From JAYODZ01 sp965662735 (GTDB lineage: Bacteria; Pseudomonadota; Alphaproteobacteria; RS24), in contig CBFIIU010000005.1 in assembly GCA_965662735.1 (NCBI GenBank), positions 1-64,000 of the forward strand: a DNA stretch of 64,000 bases, read 5' to 3'. The notes beneath the pieces were generated by a model. That model had not been told where the DNA came from. It made no database searches and worked only from the letters and a program-made list of their open reading frames with translations. This document shows positions 1-8,747 of this stretch, in pieces. Both the position numbers and the translations under genes were made by a program. Each line of letters begins with the position of its first letter. Position 1 is the stretch's first letter.

Positions 1-611
1 GGATTTTCGGCGCTGCGGGTTGGCGGATCCATCGATAAGTAAAAATCAGTATCCCTGAATTTTCCAATGATCCAGCCCGCCACATGCAACATCAAACGGG
101 TAAATGACGAGAGATTGACCCCGAGCATGGGCGCGCTCAAAGCCAGTGCCGACACCAAAGCGGGGTCCTGATGGCACGCATGCATCATGATCTGCCCCCC
201 CATTGAATGGGCCAATCCGAGGACCGGCTGGGGCGCATCCGAGGTCAGAACGCGACGCAAGCGAAACTGAAGATCGCGCACATTTTGCTGAAAATCGGTC
301 AAATGAAGCCGATGCGGATCGCGCGAGTCGCGTGACGATGCGCCATGGCTGCGCCATTCCGGAATACAGACGAAATAACCAAGGCTGGTAAATATTTGGG
401 CGATCGGAACATATTTTTCGATGAATTCCGAATATCCGGTCATCAGCACAAGGGTCGCGCGCGCCGGACCAGCTGGAAAAAAAACAGCTGTGCGCAATAA
501 GGCCCCATCATCTGCTCGGAAATATCCAATACTGGCCCGAGCCGGTTTTGGATGCGTTTTTGACGTGTAAAATTCAGCTGGAACGTCCCAGTCGATTGGA
601 AAGATTTTCAT
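1..611 (-). CDS. alpha/beta hydrolase, lysophospholipase/monoglyceride-lipase-like (3' partial)
   Basis: The reading frame starts at an ATG (complement of 609-611) and runs open off the left edge, giving about 203 N-terminal residues. It has the alpha/beta hydrolase pattern of the serine aminopeptidase S33 / Hydrolase_4 group: a beta strand ending in LVLMTGYSE (about residues 54-62), an EWRSHG turn (85-90) and the nucleophile elbow AHSMGGQ with Ser136. The catalytic Asp and His lie outside the window. Family members hydrolyse lysophospholipids or monoacylglycerols in the cytoplasm; the substrate here is unknown. It is divergent from the NSS transporter, with 73 bases between the two starts. 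The fold is sure, the exact activity is not. Confidence 0.85.
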   Translation of the reverse strand, partial: MKIFPIDWDVPAEFYTSKTHPKPARASIGYFRADDGALLRTAVFFPAGPARATLVLMTGYSEFIEKYVPIAQIFTSLGYFVCIPEWRSHGASSRDSRDPHRLHLTDFQQNVRDLQFRLRRVLTSDAPQPVLGLAHSMGGQIMMHACHQDPALVSALALSAPMLGVNLSSFTRLMLHVAGWIIGKFRDTDFYLSMDPPTRSAEN

Positions 612-684
612 GATGCAGATCCTAGTGGATTGACCCTAAAGCCGGAAATACGCAAACTGACGAGGAAAGTGAGAATACATTAAT

Positions 685-2067
685 ATGTCTGACGCGTCGT
701 TTCAATCTACTGAATCGGGTTCTTCTCAACATTGGGCATCCTATGCCGGCTTCATGTTGGCCTGTATCGGCGCCGCTGTCGGGCTGGGAAATATTTGGAA
801 ATTTCCTTATCTCGTTGGCTCGAATGGTGGAAGCGCCTTTGTACTGATCTATCTGGCAACCATCGCGGCCATTGCAATTCCCATCGCCGCTGCCGAGATT
901 GTGCTCGGACGTATGGGCCAATTGGGGCCCGTTGGAAGCTTGCGCAAGGTCGCCCTGCAAGAAGGCCGGCCTTCATGGTTTGCCCTTGGCGGCGATATCG
1001 GCGTTTTAGCCTCTTATACTTTGCTCACTTTTTACGCTGTCATTTCCGGCTGGGTTTTATCCTATGTGTATCGCGCCGTCACCACCGGCTTCGCAAACCT
1101 TGATAATACCAGCTCCGCCACCTTGTTTGAGGGACTGCTGGCCAACCCCACAGAGATGATTGCGATGCAGGCGCTATTTTTATTGGCGGTCGCTTGGGTT
1201 ATCGCCCGTGGCATTTCGGCGGGCTTGGAGCGCGCCAATCTGATTATGATGCCGGCTTTATTCATCATGCTGATCATTGTTGCCCTTTACGGCGCCGTCG
1301 CAGGCGCCCCCTCGGCGGCTTTTGATTATCTGTTCACCCCCGATTTCAGCAAAATCAATAGCGCCACTGTTCTGGCGGCTGTTGGGCAGGGTTTCTTCTC
1401 CGTCGGCGTCGGTTCGGCCATTTTAATTACCTATGGGGCCTATATGGATCGCTCGATCAAAATTGGCACAGCGGCACTGACCATCGGCTTGGCGGATACG
1501 GTCATCGCCCTGCTTGCGGGTTTTGGCATTTTTTCAATTGTCTTTGCCCAACAACTCGATCCTGCAGCAGGCCCGGGTTTAATCTTCATCACCCTGCCGG
1601 TTGCTTTTGCCGGAATGCCCGCGGGTCATATTTTAGGCGTGATCTTTTTTACGCTCGTCATTTTTGCGGCCTTCTCATCGGCCATCGCGCTGGCCGAGGT
1701 CATTATTGCATGGGCGGAGGAGCGATTGGGGATCAGCCGGTCGCGCGCCAGCTGGCTTATGTTGATCAGCAATTTCTTGATCGGATTATTAACCGTGTTC
1801 AGCTTTAACGAGTTGGCTGATTTTAGGCTTGGCAGCTCGGGCCTGTTGGCCGAGAAAAATCTCTTCGAACTGAAAGACTATCTCTCCGCATCAATCCTCA
1901 TGCCGGTGAGTGGCCTATTGGTTATTTTATTTGCGAGTTGGGGGGTTCGTCGCGACCATCTTTTACAGGTGTTTGGGGATCGGGAATGGATTTTCACGAG
2001 CTGGCTTTGGCTTGGCCGCCTCGTCGCCCCTATTGGCATTGTGTGGGTCTTTTGGGCCAATTTATAG
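685..2067 (+). CDS. sodium:neurotransmitter symporter (NSS/SNF) family transporter
   Basis: Inner-membrane Na+-coupled symporter of the LeuT fold. The N-terminus carries the family hallmark GAAVGLGNIWKFPYLVG (about residues 28-44), which forms the unwound part of TM1 that binds substrate and Na+, followed by NGGSAFVLIYL. At 460 residues with about 11 hydrophobic segments it has the length of bacterial NSS proteins that lack TM12. Bacterial members import amino acids such as leucine, tryptophan or tyrosine; the specificity cannot be read from sequence. It appears to be a single-gene unit divergent from the hydrolase at 1-611. No strong ribosome binding site is seen within 10 bases of the ATG; a GAGGAAAGTGAG stretch lies further upstream. 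Confidence 0.92.
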   Translation: MSDASFQSTESGSSQHWASYAGFMLACIGAAVGLGNIWKFPYLVGSNGGSAFVLIYLATIAAIAIPIAAAEIVLGRMGQLGPVGSLRKVALQEGRPSWFALGGDIGVLASYTLLTFYAVISGWVLSYVYRAVTTGFANLDNTSSATLFEGLLANPTEMIAMQALFLLAVAWVIARGISAGLERANLIMMPALFIMLIIVALYGAVAGAPSAAFDYLFTPDFSKINSATVLAAVGQGFFSVGVGSAILITYGAYMDRSIKIGTAALTIGLADTVIALLAGFGIFSIVFAQQLDPAAGPGLIFITLPVAFAGMPAGHILGVIFFTLVIFAAFSSAIALAEVIIAWAEERLGISRSRASWLMLISNFLIGLLTVFSFNELADFRLGSSGLLAEKNLFELKDYLSASILMPVSGLLVILFASWGVRRDHLLQVFGDREWIFTSWLWLGRLVAPIGIVWVFWANL

Positions 2068-2116
2068 AAGCGCTGCTTTTCGATCGGTGTAGGAATGACG
2101 ACACCGTTTTTCAAGA

Positions 2117-2149
2117 TCTTGTTGGATAGCATGTGTCTTCCTATCTCAT
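2117..2149 (+). promoter_or_regulatory. possible heat-shock (RpoH) promoter of hsp20
   Basis: A CTTG followed after 18 bases by CCTATCT lies about 50 bases before the hsp20 start. This loosely fits the sigma-32 pattern (CTTGAA, 13-17 bases, CCCCAT). Small heat-shock genes are usually RpoH-controlled, but the match is partial and no thermometer hairpin of the ROSE type was recognised. Confidence 0.25.
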
Positions 2150-2197
2150 TTGAGAAGCGGCCGATCAAAGGCCCGACCCAAGAGAAAGGAAAACGAT

Positions 2198-2611
2198 ATG
2201 AGCATTTTTGAACTCAACCCACTTTACCAGCAAAGCCCCAGCTTTCGTCGGCTCAGCGAATTACTGGATCAATCCAGCAGCCCACGTTCAGCAAGCCTGA
2301 CCTATGATATCGAGAATACGGGCGATAATCGTTTTCGACTATCGCTTCTTGTCCCCGGCTATAAAACCAATGAGCTGGAAGTCGAAGCGGTTGGCAATCA
2401 AGTCACCATTCGCGGCAAAGCACAACAAGATGATCAAGGCCGTCAATTCGTCTATCGAAGCATCTTTAAGTCAGATTTTGAACAGCGCTTTCAGCTCGGC
2501 GACCATGTCGTCGTGACGGGCTCCGAACTTCGCGACGGTGTTCTCCACGTCAACTTTGAACGTCAAACGCCTGAGAGCGAAAAAGCCCGGCTTATTCCGA
2601 TTAAGGGGTGA
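2198..2611 (+). CDS. small heat shock protein, Hsp20/IbpA class A
   Basis: ATP-independent cytoplasmic holdase that binds unfolding proteins. The start chosen is the ATG at 2198 (MSIFELNPLYQQS), preceded by AGAAAGGAAA; an upstream in-frame start at 2150 gives an arginine-rich extension unlike the family. The 137 residues hold a short N-terminal arm with the class A FELNPLY and LSELLDQ motifs, a central alpha-crystallin domain (about residues 30-120) and the C-terminal IPI anchor in the sequence RLIPIKG that docks neighbouring dimers. A 14-bp minisatellite begins 19 bases after the stop codon. It lies alone between the NSS transporter and an esterase. Confidence 0.93.
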   Translation: MSIFELNPLYQQSPSFRRLSELLDQSSSPRSASLTYDIENTGDNRFRLSLLVPGYKTNELEVEAVGNQVTIRGKAQQDDQGRQFVYRSIFKSDFEQRFQLGDHVVVTGSELRDGVLHVNFERQTPESEKARLIPIKG

Positions 2612-2630
2612 TGGCGCCCGCAAGACGAGA

Positions 2631-2770
2631 GATCCAAGACCAGGGATCCAAGACCAGGGATCCAAGACCAGGGATCCAAGACCAGGGATCCAAGACCAGG
2701 GATCCAAGACCAGGGATTCAAGACCAGGGATTCAAGACCAGGAATTCAAGACCAGGAATTCAAGATCTGG
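2631..2770 (+). repeat. 14-bp tandem repeat, 10 copies
   Basis: Ten head-to-tail copies of GATCCAAGACCAGG. The first six are identical; copies 7-8 read GATTC, copy 9 AATTC, and copy 10 is AATTCAAGATCTGG, then the pattern decays into GATTGAGGGTTGGG. The unit contains no stop in any of the six frames. Because 14 is not a multiple of three, each strand encodes one 14-residue cycle whichever frame is read. It sits directly after hsp20 and ends about 120 bases before the esterase start. The ordered decay at one end is typical of replication-slippage arrays. No spacers are present, so it is not CRISPR. Confidence 0.97.
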
Positions 2771-2893
2771 GATTGAGGGTTGGGGGGGCGTCACACGACC
2801 TCCCAATCCATTTTCGAAATCACTGCCGACACGATTTAAGCGTGATGTCGGCGCCCACTGGGTATATAACGCCACAATAAACAGGGGCATCAA

Positions 2894-3811
2894 ATGGCAA
2901 GTCTTCAATCCACGGTCTACAAATCATTATTGCGTCACACAGTGCGCGGACAACCCGTGACACATGAGCGGATCTTGCGGACCCGTGCGCGCGCCAGCTC
3001 CGGTTTGTTGGGGCGGCTGTTGGGCCACCCCGAACACCTTAACTACGTCACCTATCCATGCGCCTCGGGCGCGGCAGCGCGAGGCGTCTGGGCCGGATCA
3101 TCGGATGCCCAGCACATTATTTATTATTTACATGGCGGCGGCTATATGATCGGCAGCCCGTATACGCATTTTAGCTTAGTGTCGGCACTATGTGCCCGCG
3201 CCGACATGAAAGCCTTTATCCCCGATTATCGTTTAGCCCCTGAAAACCCCTTTCCGGCTGGGCTAGATGATAGCCTGGACGGCTATCGCTGGTTGCTCGA
3301 TCAGGGCTATTCTGCCAACCGCATTCATTTTGCTGGCGATAGTGCTGGGGGTGGGCTCGCCCTTGCGACATGCCTGCGCGCCCGGGATGAGGGAATACCG
3401 GTCCCGCGCTCTGTGTCTCTTCTCTCGCCATGGACCGATCTCACGGCAAGTGGCGCCTCTTATCGCGAGCGCGCCACCCGAGACCCGATGTTGGACGCAC
3501 GGCGCATTCCCGAGGCTGTCGCTCTTTATGTGGGCGAGCACGACCCGAAACATCCCTATATTTCTCCTCTTTGGGCAGATTTTTCTGGCTTGCCCCCGGT
3601 CACTGTCCAGGTGGGCTCAGAGGAAATTCTGCACAGCGATGCGGTCTCTTTGGTCGATAGAATTCGGCAGGAGGGCGGGCAGGCTGAGCTAACCATTTGG
3701 CCCGATATGCCCCATGTTCACCAACTTGCGCACCGATTTTTACCCGAAGGACGCGCCGCAATTCACCAATTAGCTCAAAATCTGCGGGCACACCAGCTCG
3801 ACCCAAAATAG
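2894..3811 (+). CDS. alpha/beta hydrolase fold-3 esterase (hormone-sensitive lipase family)
   Basis: Cytoplasmic carboxylesterase of 305 residues. It shows the HSL-family HGGGY oxyanion motif (about residues 80-84) and the nucleophile motif GDSAGGG (about 147-153). The acid is probably in the VGSEEILHSDA segment (about 257-267) and the base is the His of MPHVHQL (about 276-282), so the triad looks complete. The acidic position reads Glu-Glu where many members have Asp. Such enzymes cleave short-chain acyl esters; the natural substrate is unknown. The ATG at 2894 follows an AGGGGC ribosome binding site. It is a single gene between the minisatellite and the gltB leader. Confidence 0.9.
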   Translation: MASLQSTVYKSLLRHTVRGQPVTHERILRTRARASSGLLGRLLGHPEHLNYVTYPCASGAAARGVWAGSSDAQHIIYYLHGGGYMIGSPYTHFSLVSALCARADMKAFIPDYRLAPENPFPAGLDDSLDGYRWLLDQGYSANRIHFAGDSAGGGLALATCLRARDEGIPVPRSVSLLSPWTDLTASGASYRERATRDPMLDARRIPEAVALYVGEHDPKHPYISPLWADFSGLPPVTVQVGSEEILHSDAVSLVDRIRQEGGQAELTIWPDMPHVHQLAHRFLPEGRAAIHQLAQNLRAHQLDPK

Positions 3812-4072
3812 GCTGACCGCCCATTAAATCGGCCCCTGCGACCGCAGATCACACCTAAAAACTATCCACAGGTCGCCGTTTTTGGCTAAAAACCTTGATT
3901 TTTTTAGGTCAATAGTATTGACCAATTTGCTTGAGTTTACCCCATCTCTAGGGCATATTAGGGGCAAGTAAGACATGCCGTCAGGTGAACCGAGCTGGAC
4001 ATTCTTGGCGGTCAACCAATTTTAGTCATAGTCATCACTTCGCAACGCTAGAGGCTAGCGGGCAAGGGGGAC
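3812..4072. other. intergenic leader of gltBD
   Basis: No convincing gene is seen. The stretch is AT-rich around 3880-3950 and includes TTGACCAATTTGCTTGAG, a possible -35 region for the glutamate synthase operon, but no clear -10 or operator was identified. The short minus-strand open frame across it lacks codon structure and a ribosome binding site. Confidence 0.4.
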
Positions 4073-7000
4073 GTGACGCTTTATGTGCTAGGCAGGATAA
4101 TGACAACCAAGTCGCAAGGAAATAAAGGTGAAATGAACCCTCGGATGGTGGCATCAGCCGCGCCAAAGGCAGTTGGCCTGTATGATCCGCGTCATGAGCA
4201 TGATGCATGCGGCTTGGGCTTTGTTGCCCATATTAAAAATAAGAAAAGCCACGATATCATTCGCGACGGGCTCACAATTCTCGAAAACCTCGAACATCGC
4301 GGTGCTGTGGGTGCTGACCCCAAAGCCGGCGATGGATGTGGCATCTTAATTCAAATTCCAGATGCCTTCCTGCGCGATGAAATTTCGGGCTTCACGCTTC
4401 CCGAGGCGGGTACTTATGGCGTTGCCATGACTTTCTTCCCGCCCGATGCCGCACAGCGCCAAGCACTTGAGCGCATGATGGAAGACACCATTCAGGCCAG
4501 CAATCTAGAGGTTTTAGGCTGGCGCGATGTGCCGGTTGATAATCGCGGTCTCGGCTATTCCGTTATTCCAACAGAGCCGACAATTCGGCAATTATTCATT
4601 GGCCAAGGCTCGGCGACGCTCTCCCCTGTCGAATTCGAGCGGCACCTCTATATTACGCGCCGCCGAATTGAGCTCAAAGCCGCAACCATGGGCGATCAGG
4701 CGGATACCTATTTCTATGTCAACTCCATGTCCTGCCAAACCCTTCTATATAAGGGCATGCTGCTATCGACCCAGCTCGGCGATTATTATCTCGATTTACA
4801 AGATGAGCGCATGGTGTCGGCATTGGCGCTCGTCCATCAGCGGTTTTCAACCAATACATTTCCAACATGGAAGCTTGCCCATCCTTTCCGCATGATTTGC
4901 CATAATGGCGAAATTAACACTGTGCGCGGAAATATTAATTGGATGGCGGCACGCCAAGGTTCGCTGGCTTCCGAGATTTTAGGCGACGCGATCAATGATC
5001 TTTGGCCGTTAATTGATGAAGGCCAGTCGGACTCCGCGAGTTTTGATAATGCCCTCGAATTATTGGTCATGGCCGGCTATTCGCTGCCCCACGCCATGAT
5101 GATGATGATCCCCGAAGCATGGGATGGCCACACGTTGATGGATGAACAGCGGCGTTCTTTTTATGAATATAATGCGGCCTTGATGGAACCATGGGATGGC
5201 CCTGCAGCCGTTGCCTTTACCGATGGTAAGCAAATCGGCGCGACGCTCGATCGCAATGGCCTGCGTCCGGCACGCTATTATGTCACGCGCGATGATCGCG
5301 TGGTGCTCGCTTCTGAAATGGGTGTGCTGCCGATCCCAGAAGACCAAATTATTGAAAAATGGCGCCTTCAGCCCGGCAAAATGCTGTTAATCGACCTTGA
5401 AAAAGGGCGGATCATCAGTGATGAAGAAATTAAAGGCGACCTGGCCAGCGCCCATCCCTATCAAGAATGGTTGGGACGCAGCCAAATCCGGCTCAGCGAC
5501 CTGCCGGTCTCGAGCACGCCCGCTCATGTTTCAAACCATGCCGATCTGATCGACCTTCAGCAAGCCTATGGCTATACACAAGAAGATCTCAAATTCTTGC
5601 TGGCGCCAATGATTGCTGGTGGCGAGGAAGGCACGGGCTCGATGGGAACGGACACACCGATTTCCGCTTTATCGTCCAAATCCAAGCCGCTTTACACCTA
5701 TTTTAAGCAGAACTTTGCGCAAGTGACCAACCCACCGATCGACCCCATTCGGGAAGAGCTGGTGATGTCATTGATCTCTTTCATCGGTCCGCGCCCTAAC
5801 TTGCTTGATCTTGAGGGGACCTCTCAGGCAAAACGCCTCGAAGTTTCGACCCCGATTTTGACCAATGCTGATCTCGAGAAAATTCGTTGCATCAGCGATA
5901 TTAAGGATAATCATTTCCACGCCGTCACACTGGATATGACCTGGCCAGTTTCGCAAGGGGCGGCGGGCATGATCCAACGCCTTGAGGCGCTGTGCGATGA
6001 AGCTGAAAAAGCTGTTCGGGGCGGGCAAGAGAATATTCTCATTCTGTCGGACCGTGCGGTCGACAAACAGCGCGTCGCCATTCCTGCACTTTTGGCGGTA
6101 TCGGCAGTGCACCATCACCTGATCCGCACTGGCCTGCGCACTTCTGCGGGGCTGGTCATTGAAAGTGGAGAGCCGAGAGAGATCCACCATTTTTGCTGCC
6201 TGGCCGGCTATGGCGCCGAGGCCATTAACCCATACCTCGCCTTCGACACCATCAATGAGATGCGAGAACGGGTCGATGCGTCTCTCAGCCAAGAAAAAGT
6301 TGAAGCCAACTTCATCAAAGCGGCCGATAAGGGCATGCGGAAAGTCATGTCCAAAATGGGCATATCGACTTATCAATCCTATTGTGGTGCACAGATTTTT
6401 GATGCCATCGGCTTGGCGCAATCGGTGATTGATCGCTTCTTCACCGGAACGTCGACCACGATTGAAGGCATTAAAATTGACACCATTGCTGAAGAGACGG
6501 TCTCCCGTCATGCGGCGGCATTTGGCGAAGTCGAAGTTTTAAAAAATGCCCTCGACGTTGGTGGCGAATATGCCGTACGCACACGCGGCGAAGACCATGT
6601 GTGGAATGCGCAAACCGTCAGCACTTTGCAACATGCCGTGCGCGGCGATAGTCGCGACCAGTATCGCGCCTATGCTCGCTTGGTGAATGAGCAAGACGAA
6701 CATTTGCTGACCTTGCGCGGACTATTTCACATTAAAACCGCTGCCGATCTGAATGCACAGGCGATCCCGCTGGATGAGGTCGAACCGGTTGAGGAAATCG
6801 TCAAACGCTTTGCAACAGGGGCGATGTCATTCGGCTCTATTAGCCCCGAAGCCCATACGACGCTTGCGCTGGCCATGAACCGCATTGGCGGGAAATCAAA
6901 TACGGGCGAAGGGGGCGAGGAAGCAGAACGCTTTACCCCTCTCGAAAATGGCGACAGCATGCGCTCGGCGATCAAGCAAGTGGCCTCGGGACGGTTCGGC

Positions 7001-8746
7001 GTGACCACTGAATATTTGGTCAACTCCGATATGATCCAAATCAAAATGGCGCAAGGCGCAAAGCCAGGTGAAGGGGGCCAGTTGCCCGGCCACAAGGTTG
7101 ACCAACGCATTGCCGCCGTTCGACATTCAACACCGGGCGTGGGGCTGATATCGCCGCCACCGCACCATGATATTTATTCGATTGAAGATCTGGCCCAGCT
7201 GATCTTTGATTTGAAAAACGTTAATCCGTCGGCTGATATTTCGGTTAAGTTGGTTTCCGAGGTCGGCGTTGGAACGGTCGCCGCTGGGGTTTCAAAAGCG
7301 CGCGCCGACCATGTGACCATTTCAGGCTTTGAAGGGGGCACCGGCGCCTCGCCGCTCACCTCGATTAAACACGCTGGGTCACCTTGGGAAATTGGCTTGG
7401 CCGAAACCCATCAGACCTTGGTGCTGAATGATTTGCGTTCACGTATTATTGTGCAGGTCGATGGCGGACTTCGAACCGGACGCGACGTGGTCATTGGCGC
7501 TTTATTGGGTGCCGATGAGTTTGGTTTCGCCACGGCTCCGTTGATTGCGGCAGGCTGCGTTATGATGCGCAAATGCCATCTCAATACATGTCCGGTAGGT
7601 ATAGCGACGCAAAACGAAGAATTGCGGAAGCGATTTGTCGGAACACCGGAACATGTCATCAATTTCTTCTTTTTTGTAGCTGAAGAAGTTCGTGAGCTGC
7701 TGGCCGAAATGGGCGTTCGGTCTTTAAACGAGATCATCGGCCAAACCGATCGCCTGGACACACGCCACGCCATCCAACACTGGAAAGCTCAAGGGCTGGA
7801 TTTCTCGCGGCTGTTCACGAAAATTGATGCGCATGGTAAGCCTGTCTATCGGTCCGAACCGCAACAACACCCGATCGATGATATTCTCGATCGTGGCCTC
7901 ATTGAAGAAGCTCGACCGGCTCTTGAAAAGGGCCAGCCCGTGCAGATTGTTCGCCCTATTGCCAATAAAGATCGCAGCGCCGGCGCGATGTTATCAGGCG
8001 CTGTCGCAAAGCGTTATGGCCATGCCGGGCTCGCCGAAGACACGATCTCAGTTCGCTTCACCGGCACATCTGGCCAAAGCTTTGGTGCCTTTTTAGCACG
8101 CGGTGTGTCGTTTGAACTGGAAGGCGAAGGCAATGATTATGTCGGCAAGGGCCTCTCCGGCGGTCGCATTGCAATTTATCCGCCGGCGGATTCAGGGGTC
8201 GTTCCCGAAAAGAGCATCATTGCCGGCAATACATTGCTATATGGCGCGATCGATGGCGAGGTATATCTACGAGGCATTGTCGGCGAGCGCTTTGCCGTTC
8301 GCAACTCGGGTGCATTGGCGGTCATTGAAGGCTCGGGCGATCATTGCTGCGAATATATGACCGGTGGATGTGTTGTCGTTCTCGGAGAGACAGGCCGCAA
8401 TTTTGCCGCTGGAATGTCGGGCGGCATTGCTTATGTCTACGACCCAGACGGCAGCTTTATCCATAAATGCAATACCAGCATGGTCACGCTCGAAGAATTG
8501 ACGGGCACGTTGGACACAAATATTTCGAACTTACGCGGCGATATGCGGTTTAACGATATTTCGCGCCTCTATGGTTTGCTGAATAATCATGCCCGATACA
8601 CAAATAGCGCGACCGCGCGCCGCTTATTAGAGAGTTTCGACACCAGCCATCGTCAGTTTGTCAAAGTCATGCCGACAGAGTTCCGGCGTGCCCTAAATGA
8701 ACTGCATGGCGATCAACCTTCTTCCGAACAATCCGTAGGAGCGTAA
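4073..8746 (+). CDS. gltB: glutamate synthase (NADPH) large chain
   Basis: The large subunit converts 2-oxoglutarate plus glutamine to two glutamates, the nitrogen-assimilation partner of glutamine synthetase. Order of domains: class II glutamine amidotransferase with catalytic Cys46 in DACGLGF, exposed after propeptide removal; central linker; FMN-binding synthase domain; and a C-terminal glycine-rich beta-helix (GXGXG). The 3Fe-4S ligands form a CX5CX4C motif in CVMMRKCHLNTC near residue 1165. The full length of about 1540-1557 residues is normal. The start is uncertain: GTG 4073 (after AAGGGGG), ATG 4100, or ATG 4133 (after AAAGGTGA); the last gives the usual length of about 25 residues before the cysteine. 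The stop is 1 base before gltD. Confidence 0.97.
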   Translation: MTLYVLGRIMTTKSQGNKGEMNPRMVASAAPKAVGLYDPRHEHDACGLGFVAHIKNKKSHDIIRDGLTILENLEHRGAVGADPKAGDGCGILIQIPDAFLRDEISGFTLPEAGTYGVAMTFFPPDAAQRQALERMMEDTIQASNLEVLGWRDVPVDNRGLGYSVIPTEPTIRQLFIGQGSATLSPVEFERHLYITRRRIELKAATMGDQADTYFYVNSMSCQTLLYKGMLLSTQLGDYYLDLQDERMVSALALVHQRFSTNTFPTWKLAHPFRMICHNGEINTVRGNINWMAARQGSLASEILGDAINDLWPLIDEGQSDSASFDNALELLVMAGYSLPHAMMMMIPEAWDGHTLMDEQRRSFYEYNAALMEPWDGPAAVAFTDGKQIGATLDRNGLRPARYYVTRDDRVVLASEMGVLPIPEDQIIEKWRLQPGKMLLIDLEKGRIISDEEIKGDLASAHPYQEWLGRSQIRLSDLPVSSTPAHVSNHADLIDLQQAYGYTQEDLKFLLAPMIAGGEEGTGSMGTDTPISALSSKSKPLYTYFKQNFAQVTNPPIDPIREELVMSLISFIGPRPNLLDLEGTSQAKRLEVSTPILTNADLEKIRCISDIKDNHFHAVTLDMTWPVSQGAAGMIQRLEALCDEAEKAVRGGQENILILSDRAVDKQRVAIPALLAVSAVHHHLIRTGLRTSAGLVIESGEPREIHHFCCLAGYGAEAINPYLAFDTINEMRERVDASLSQEKVEANFIKAADKGMRKVMSKMGISTYQSYCGAQIFDAIGLAQSVIDRFFTGTSTTIEGIKIDTIAEETVSRHAAAFGEVEVLKNALDVGGEYAVRTRGEDHVWNAQTVSTLQHAVRGDSRDQYRAYARLVNEQDEHLLTLRGLFHIKTAADLNAQAIPLDEVEPVEEIVKRFATGAMSFGSISPEAHTTLALAMNRIGGKSNTGEGGEEAERFTPLENGDSMRSAIKQVASGRFGVTTEYLVNSDMIQIKMAQGAKPGEGGQLPGHKVDQRIAAVRHSTPGVGLISPPPHHDIYSIEDLAQLIFDLKNVNPSADISVKLVSEVGVGTVAAGVSKARADHVTISGFEGGTGASPLTSIKHAGSPWEIGLAETHQTLVLNDLRSRIIVQVDGGLRTGRDVVIGALLGADEFGFATAPLIAAGCVMMRKCHLNTCPVGIATQNEELRKRFVGTPEHVINFFFFVAEEVRELLAEMGVRSLNEIIGQTDRLDTRHAIQHWKAQGLDFSRLFTKIDAHGKPVYRSEPQQHPIDDILDRGLIEEARPALEKGQPVQIVRPIANKDRSAGAMLSGAVAKRYGHAGLAEDTISVRFTGTSGQSFGAFLARGVSFELEGEGNDYVGKGLSGGRIAIYPPADSGVVPEKSIIAGNTLLYGAIDGEVYLRGIVGERFAVRNSGALAVIEGSGDHCCEYMTGGCVVVLGETGRNFAAGMSGGIAYVYDPDGSFIHKCNTSMVTLEELTGTLDTNISNLRGDMRFNDISRLYGLLNNHARYTNSATARRLLESFDTSHRQFVKVMPTEFRRALNELHGDQPSSEQSVGA

Positions 8747-8747
8747 T

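Noticed and set aside
2631..2770. Possible CRISPR array
   Set aside because: Units are contiguous and only 14 bases, with no spacers and no cas genes.
2538..2960. Long open frames through the 14-bp repeat after hsp20
   Set aside because: The frames stay open only because the repeat unit has no stop in any frame; there is no ribosome binding site and they overlap hsp20 and the esterase.
5768..6511. 247-residue open frame antisense to gltB
   Set aside because: It lies entirely within a strongly conserved gene on the other strand and mirrors its codon bias; no start signal.
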